NCBI GenBank assembly: GCA_003505795.1
Contig: DNXT01000197.1
Span: 1 to 9,494, forward strand
DNA from: Lysobacteraceae bacterium
GTDB taxonomy: Bacteria; Pseudomonadota; Gammaproteobacteria; Xanthomonadales; Xanthomonadaceae
Direction of reading: 5' to 3'
Length of the DNA: 9,494 nt
The notes beneath the pieces are model-generated. The model searched no databases, was not told the origin of the DNA, and was given only the letters and a program-made list of their open reading frames with translations. This document shows positions 6,302 through 9,494 of the stretch, piece after piece. Position numbers and translations under genes: made by a program. Positions within the stretch are counted from its first letter, which is position 1. Each line of letters opens with the position of its first letter.

Positions 6302-6336
6302 TGCCGCGGGAGTGAAATCATGCGTGACCCGCGGCA
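6302..6336. terminator. Inverted repeat between convergent genes
   Basis: A perfect 9-bp inverted repeat (TGCCGCGGG at 6302-6310, CCCGCGGCA at 6328-6336) with a 17-nt loop lies between the convergent ends of opgD and the membrane protein gene. It is GC-rich and symmetric, so it could slow polymerase from either side. No T-tract is present on either strand, so rho-independent termination is uncertain. Confidence 0.4.
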
Positions 6337-6349
6337 CTGTCTGCCTGCG

Positions 6350-6769
6350 CTACCGGAGCATAGTGGCTACGCCGGCCAACACGGCCGGAACCGCCAATAG
6401 GTTGCCTAACGTAATCAGAAGGCAACCGGCATGGAACCGGACCCAGTCTCCGGGCCGTACCCGGAGCCGGAGGATGAATAGCTGGAGCAGAGCAAACAGC
6501 GCCGCCAGCATCATCGCAGCAAAGCCTGCCGCCGCCGCCATAGGTCCCGAAGCAATCACGGCGAGGACAAGCAGCCCGAGCGCGGGCAATCCGGTATAGG
6601 GCAAATAGCCGGCAGCGAATCGCAGATCCACCGGCATTCGGGAGGGATCGGCCGGCGGGCGGGGCCTGCGCGCAGCACGGACGGCAACCCAGTTGATGAG
6701 AAGGCACAGGACCAGGGGCACACCGAGCAGCGCGAAGAAGATTGCCCAGTGGGCCGTTTCGAGTCTCAT
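6350..6769 (-). CDS. Small integral membrane protein, unknown function
   Basis: I do not recognise a family for this 139-aa protein. It is very hydrophobic, with four probable transmembrane helices at about 8-30, 57-75, 77-100 and 112-136. A basic, proline-rich cytoplasmic-type loop (RAARRPRPP, 31-39) follows helix 1 and another basic stretch (RLRVRPGDWVRFH) lies between helices 3 and 4. This suggests both termini are outside and the positive loops inside. The ATG at 6769 has a GGAG almost touching it and an AGGAAG about 13 nt upstream, so initiation signals are unusual. It is convergent with opgD and follows tdk on the same strand with a 92-nt gap. A GATAAT box at 6836-6841 (minus strand) could serve as its own promoter. 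Confidence 0.75.
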   Translation of the reverse strand: MRLETAHWAIFFALLGVPLVLCLLINWVAVRAARRPRPPADPSRMPVDLRFAAGYLPYTGLPALGLLVLAVIASGPMAAAAGFAAMMLAALFALLQLFILRLRVRPGDWVRFHAGCLLITLGNLLAVPAVLAGVATMLR

Positions 6770-6835
6770 GCTCCGCCGCTATCTTCCTGTTCTCCCGACC
6801 AATGGCCGCGAGCAGCGCACCAAACGGCGAATCCC

Positions 6836-6841
6836 ATTATC
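6836..6841 (-). promoter_or_regulatory. Candidate -10 box for the membrane protein gene
   Basis: On the minus strand the sequence reads GATAAT, matching TATAAT at five of six positions. It is about 66 nt upstream of the ATG at 6769 and inside the gap after tdk. No good -35 box is present at standard spacing, so this is a weak call. Confidence 0.25.
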
Positions 6842-6861
6842 TTCCGGGCAGATCCTCGAGG

Positions 6862-7479
6862 TCACAGCAACGGCGCCTGCAGCGGGTCGATGCGGCCCTC
6901 CCCGCGCATGACCTTCTTGAACTCGGCGCGGCTGACCGAGACATAGCGCTCGTTGCCGCCGATCTCCACCTGGGGGCCGTCCTGCACCGCGTGGCCCTGC
7001 TCGTCGACGCGCACGTTCATGGTCGCCTTGCTGCCGCTGTGGCAGATGGTCTTGATCTCCTGCATCTCGTCGGCCCATGCCAGCAGGTACTGGCTGCCCT
7101 CGAACAGCTCGCCGCGGAAGTCGGTGCGCAGCCCGTAGCAGAGCACCGGAATCCGCAGCTGGTCGACCACCTCGCTCAGCTGCCAGACCTGCGCCCGGCT
7201 CAGGAACTGCGCCTCGTCCACCAGCACGCAGTTGAGCGTGCCGGCGAGCGCGATGTCGCGCTCGACCAGCTCCAGCAAGTCGGTATCGCGGCCGAAGGCC
7301 AGGCCGTCGGCGCGCAGGCCGATCCGCGAGGCCACCACGCCGGCGCCGGCACGGTGGTCGAGCTGGGGGGTCAGGATCAGCGTGCGCATGCCGCGTTCGC
7401 GGTAGTTGTGCGCGGACTGCAGCAGGGTGGTGGTCTTCCCGGCGTTCATCGCCGAGTAGTAGAAGTAGAGCTTGGCCAT
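6862..7479 (-). CDS. tdk: Thymidine kinase, type II
   Basis: Thymidine kinase phosphorylates thymidine to dTMP with ATP in the cytoplasmic pyrimidine salvage pathway. The 205-aa product matches bacterial type II enzymes in length. The P-loop SAMNAGKT is at 9-16. The Walker-B-like DEAQF is at 88-92 with catalytic Glu89. The thymidine-binding lasso region runs through EIKTICHSGSKATM to IGGNERYVSVSRAEF. The structural zinc site of E. coli Tdk (Cys145, Cys147, Cys182, His185) is largely missing: Cys146 remains, but the others are Ser148, Ser183 and Glu186. My recollection is that Xanthomonas enzymes share this. The start has no Shine-Dalgarno sequence; a TAGAAT box on the minus strand (7487-7492) ends 7 nt upstream, suggesting a leaderless transcript. 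The gene also lies 33 nt after an upstream Sel1-like gene and may be co-transcribed. Confidence 0.96.
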   Translation of the reverse strand: MAKLYFYYSAMNAGKTTTLLQSAHNYRERGMRTLILTPQLDHRAGAGVVASRIGLRADGLAFGRDTDLLELVERDIALAGTLNCVLVDEAQFLSRAQVWQLSEVVDQLRIPVLCYGLRTDFRGELFEGSQYLLAWADEMQEIKTICHSGSKATMNVRVDEQGHAVQDGPQVEIGGNERYVSVSRAEFKKVMRGEGRIDPLQAPLL

Positions 7480-7492
7480 ATCGAGGATTCTA
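7480..7492 (-). promoter_or_regulatory. Probable internal -10 box for tdk, leaderless start
   Basis: The minus strand reads TAGAAT (7487-7492), a five-of-six -10 match, then 7 nt and the tdk ATG. This spacing is the same as for mutM and would place transcription start on or beside the ATG. No Shine-Dalgarno sequence is present. A -35 match is poor. Confidence 0.4.
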
Positions 7493-7512
7493 CTGGCGCG
7501 GCCGGCGACCCC

Positions 7513-8211
7513 CTACTCCGAACCGTCTGGCGACGTGTTTTCGACCGCGCCGATCTGTACTTGACCTTGGCGCCCCATCAATTCGTCCTGGGCCTTCCAG
7601 TAGGCGTCCGGCTTCCAGAAGCGATCCTGATAGAAGCTGGCGGACGCTACGCGTGAATAGCCGCCATTGGTTCCCGGTAGGTAGGTTTCTGAGGTGCCAA
7701 TGAAACCGAGACGGCTGCCGGCGACCTGGTTGCGTTGTACGCGCAGCACGCGTTCCAGACGGGGCTTGGCAGACGGATCGCCATATTTGGCATAGAGCTT
7801 GCGGCCCACCTGTACAGAGTGTCGGCGCTCATCTTCGTCGAGCTGTTTCCAGTAGTGCTCGCGCTTGGCGACGAACAGGGGCAAGCCGCGCTCGGCTGCC
7901 ATGTCCATCCACACATAAGCGAGGGCATGATCGGCGTCCCCGCCTTCGCCGTTCCAGCACATTTCCGCCAGTGCGGCCTGGGAGAGCTTGTCGGCGTAAC
8001 GCGCCGCCATCTGGTAATAGCGCCGGGCCTCCTCTGTACGACCGGCCTTGTAGGCATCTGCACCCAGCTTCCGGTAATGCTGATCCGGGTGGCTTTCGCG
8101 CATCGACGTGGAATCGGCGACTTCCACGTCGAGCCGCGACATCGCCGTCTGCGCCGGCGCAGACCACGTGGCGAGCGGCAGCAGAAGCATGGTCGGAATC
8201 AGCGCCCGCAT
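7513..8211 (-). CDS. Exported Sel1/TPR-like protein, paralogue 1
   Basis: This is a 232-aa secreted or periplasmic protein of unknown function. A signal peptide is seen (MRALIPTMLLLPLATWSAPA, cleavage near residue 20-21). The mature part has a Sel1-like helical repeat region at about 58-112: EEARRYYQMAARYADKLSQA, a small-residue turn WNGEGG, then HALAYVWMDMAAERG. A charged helical segment follows (113-165). The C-terminus carries FYQDRFWKPDAYWKAQDEL (193-211), shared with the upstream neighbour. The two proteins align along their whole length, so this is a tandem duplication. The start at 8211 has GGAGGG 3 nt upstream. The gap to the upstream paralogue is 23 nt and to tdk downstream 33 nt, suggesting one operon. 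Sel1 repeats mediate protein-protein contacts; no enzymatic motif is visible. Confidence 0.85.
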   Translation of the reverse strand: MRALIPTMLLLPLATWSAPAQTAMSRLDVEVADSTSMRESHPDQHYRKLGADAYKAGRTEEARRYYQMAARYADKLSQAALAEMCWNGEGGDADHALAYVWMDMAAERGLPLFVAKREHYWKQLDEDERRHSVQVGRKLYAKYGDPSAKPRLERVLRVQRNQVAGSRLGFIGTSETYLPGTNGGYSRVASASFYQDRFWKPDAYWKAQDELMGRQGQVQIGAVENTSPDGSE

Positions 8212-8234
8212 GAACCCTCCGAGGCCGAGTGCAA

Positions 8235-8978
8235 TCAGTCTACGACCGGCTGCTGCTGAGGCGCGCCGACCTCAATGGTTCCGCTGGGATACGCCAGGAC
8301 CTGATCCTGCCAGGCCCAGTACTGGGCCGGTTCCCAGAACCGCTTCTGGTAGTAGCGAAGCGAGCTGACTTGCTTGTTGCAAATGAGCTGTCCGTCGCGG
8401 GTCGTCCAGTCGCCGACGCACAGAGTAAGTTGGCCGGTGTTGGCGCCGATGCGGCTGCCGGGCACGGTTTCCTTGCGCGTTACGCGCATCTCGCGCTCCA
8501 GTCGCGGCTTTGCCACCTTGTCGGCATATTCGGCATAGATCGCCTTGCCTTCGTGCAGCGCGCGTTCGCGCTCTTCGGGCGAAAGGGCCTGCCAATAACG
8601 CTCGCGATCGGCGACCAGTAACGGCGTGCCGCGTTCGGCGGCTAGGTCCATCCATGCGTATGCCAGTGCGCGATCCTGCGTGACGCCATTGCCGCTCCAC
8701 AGTAACTGCGCCAGCAACGCCTGCGAGAGCTTGTCGGCATAGCGCGCGGCGATTCGGAACTGCCTGATGGCTTGATCGTTCTCGCCACGGCGCAGCGCTC
8801 CTAGTCCGCGCAGCCGGTTGAGCTGGTCTGGGTGCGCGCTCATGAAACTTTCGGAGTTGATCACATCCATGTCCTGCGGATCGAGCTCCGCGGCTTGGGC
8901 TCGTACTTCAGCCGATGCGGCCATCGCACCGGCAAGCGGTATCAGCAGCAATGCCTTGCTCCAGCAGGTCGCGGCCAT
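8235..8978 (-). CDS. Exported Sel1/TPR-like protein, paralogue 2
   Basis: This is a 247-aa protein, paralogous to its downstream neighbour; function unknown. A signal peptide spans MAATCWSKALLLIPLAGAMA with cleavage near AQA (27-29). The Sel1-like region (about 68-117) reads DQAIRQFRIAARYADKLSQA, WSGNGVTQD and ALAYAWMDLAAERG. The C-terminal motif is YYQKRFWEPAQYWAWQDQVL (209-228). Unlike its paralogue it has an insertion with two cysteines (187 and 200) that may form a disulfide. The ATG at 8978 is chosen because AAGGAAGGA ends 3 nt upstream and a good promoter lies at 9011-9039; the longer in-frame start at 9014 would fall inside the -10 box. It is the first gene of the probable unit with paralogue 1 and tdk. 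Confidence 0.87.
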   Translation of the reverse strand: MAATCWSKALLLIPLAGAMAASAEVRAQAAELDPQDMDVINSESFMSAHPDQLNRLRGLGALRRGENDQAIRQFRIAARYADKLSQALLAQLLWSGNGVTQDRALAYAWMDLAAERGTPLLVADRERYWQALSPEERERALHEGKAIYAEYADKVAKPRLEREMRVTRKETVPGSRIGANTGQLTLCVGDWTTRDGQLICNKQVSSLRYYQKRFWEPAQYWAWQDQVLAYPSGTIEVGAPQQQPVVD

Positions 8979-9010
8979 GGATCCTTCCTTACGCTCCGAC
9001 GGATTCCGCT

Positions 9011-9039
9011 TCAATAGAACATTGATCCACCGCGGTCAA
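9011..9039 (-). promoter_or_regulatory. Sigma70-type promoter of the Sel1-like gene pair
   Basis: On the minus strand TTGACC (9034-9039) and TATTGA (9011-9016) are separated by exactly 17 nt. They match the -35 and -10 consensus at five and four positions respectively. Transcription would start near 9004, giving a leader of about 25 nt that contains the AAGGAAGGA ribosome binding site before the ATG at 8978. Confidence 0.7.
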
Positions 9040-9189
9040 TCCCCTTCGTGCCGCCGGTTCGCGGAAAATTTGATGAGGATTCCGCTGGCGGCGTTCTTCT
9101 TCCCGCTCGCCGAAGACCCAAATGGGATCAACACTTGTGGTCAAGTCGTTGCCTTGGCCTCCCGTCCCGCCGCATACCGGGAAAGCATC

Positions 9190-9229
9190 TATCATCCGCC
9201 TTGGGGAACTACATCACGACTTGGGGAAG
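9190..9229 (+). promoter_or_regulatory. Candidate -10 box, repeated motif and RBS of the lipoprotein gene
   Basis: TATCAT at 9190-9195 matches the -10 consensus at five of six positions, but no -35 box stands out. CTTGGGGAA occurs twice, at 9200-9208 and 9220-9228, 20 nt apart. The second copy provides the Shine-Dalgarno GGGGAAG (9223-9229), 4 nt before the ATG at 9234. The first copy could bind a regulator or be chance. Confidence 0.4.
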
Positions 9230-9233
9230 TCAT

Positions 9234-9494
9234 ATGAAATCATTCGCTGCACCCGCGCTGGCGCGGGTGGGGTTGCTCGCTGTCGTCCTGCTGGTCGCCG
9301 CCTGCGGTGGCGGCGGTTCGGGGCGTCCCGACGAGGGCGGCACCACGCCACCGTCGCCACCGCCGTCCGGGACGCCGGCTCCGCTGGAGCTGCGCAGCCT
9401 GGAACTGGCGCAGACGCACGTGATCGGCGCCGAGGGGCGGCAGATGCAGTCGGCCAACGACCGCGCCGCCAACCGCAGCAGGCGCCTGGACCTG
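9234..9494 (+). CDS. Lipoprotein, N-terminal part (runs off the window)
   Basis: Eighty-seven codons are visible and the reading frame is open to the window edge. The N-terminus is a lipoprotein signal: basic start (K2, R11), hydrophobic core LLAVVLLVAAC and a lipobox ending at Cys24. It is followed by a glycine-rich linker GGGGSG and a proline-rich stretch (39-50), typical of a tether between an outer-membrane anchor and a folded domain. The folded part begins around LELRSLELAQTHVIGAEGR (51-69). The 'AQTHV' stretch is loosely reminiscent of the N-terminal region of M66-type metalloproteases, but no catalytic motif is within reach, so no function is assigned. The start is supported by GGGGAAG 4 nt upstream. 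It is divergent from the Sel1-like unit, with 255 nt between their start codons. Confidence 0.8.
   Translation, partial: MKSFAAPALARVGLLAVVLLVAACGGGGSGRPDEGGTTPPSPPPSGTPAPLELRSLELAQTHVIGAEGRQMQSANDRAANRSRRLDL

Noticed and set aside
4658..6337. A 559-codon minus-strand frame over opgD
   Set aside because: It is an antisense shadow of the conserved OpgD gene, with Val/Arg/Leu-rich composition and no domain.
6742..7656. A 304-codon plus-strand frame across tdk
   Set aside because: It is antisense to thymidine kinase, whose motifs are unmistakable.
8979..9014. Longer start for Sel1-like paralogue 2
   Set aside because: The upstream ATG lies within the predicted -10 box, while the ATG at 8978 has a near-perfect Shine-Dalgarno sequence.
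9001..9086. A 10-bp direct repeat GGATTCCGCT at 9001-9010 and 9077-9086
   Set aside because: It is too short, has no supporting symmetry or spacing logic, and could easily be chance.
9133..9146. Short palindrome ACTTG-TGGT-CAAGT in the divergent intergenic region
   Set aside because: Five-base arms are expected by chance, and it does not overlap a convincing promoter.

Overview
The window looks like chromosomal DNA of a high-GC gammaproteobacterium of the Xanthomonadaceae (Lysobacter, Luteimonas, Pseudoxanthomonas or a close relative). The evidence is the rRNA sequence, the type of thymidine kinase, the GC-rich codon use, the 'GTAGGAGCG' palindromic repeat and the gene families present. The genus cannot be fixed from the sequence alone.

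Layout. Bases 1-597 are the end of an rRNA operon: the 3' part of 23S rRNA, a spacer without tRNA, 5S rRNA and a strong intrinsic terminator. Bases 598-890 hold no gene. They carry a REP-like palindrome (631-696) and then three 28-nt repeats separated by exactly 32 nt (725-872). These match the type I-F CRISPR repeat on the minus strand, and the last one abuts the mutM promoter. Next come mutM (891-1706) and a two-gene unit of an ECF43-type sigma factor and a Ser/Thr kinase (1773-3458). After these lie an exported DUF4380 protein (3534-4592) and the Tat-exported glucan biosynthesis protein opgD (4682-6283), all on the plus strand. The minus strand then carries a small four-helix membrane protein (6350-6769), thymidine kinase tdk (6862-7479) and two tandem paralogous exported Sel1-like proteins (7513-8211, 8235-8978). 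The Sel1 pair and tdk are probably one transcription unit, driven by a good sigma70-type promoter at 9011-9039. The window ends in the N-terminal part of a divergent lipoprotein (9234 to the edge).

How the genes work together. Most are independent housekeeping or envelope functions: ribosome, 8-oxoguanine repair, thymidine salvage and periplasmic glucans. The clearest functional pair is the sigma factor with its adjacent kinase. The sigma factor lacks the acidic DAED motif and has a threonine-containing segment instead, which fits activation by phosphorylation rather than by release from an anti-sigma factor. The most unexpected element is the orphan I-F-like mini CRISPR array with no cas genes in view.
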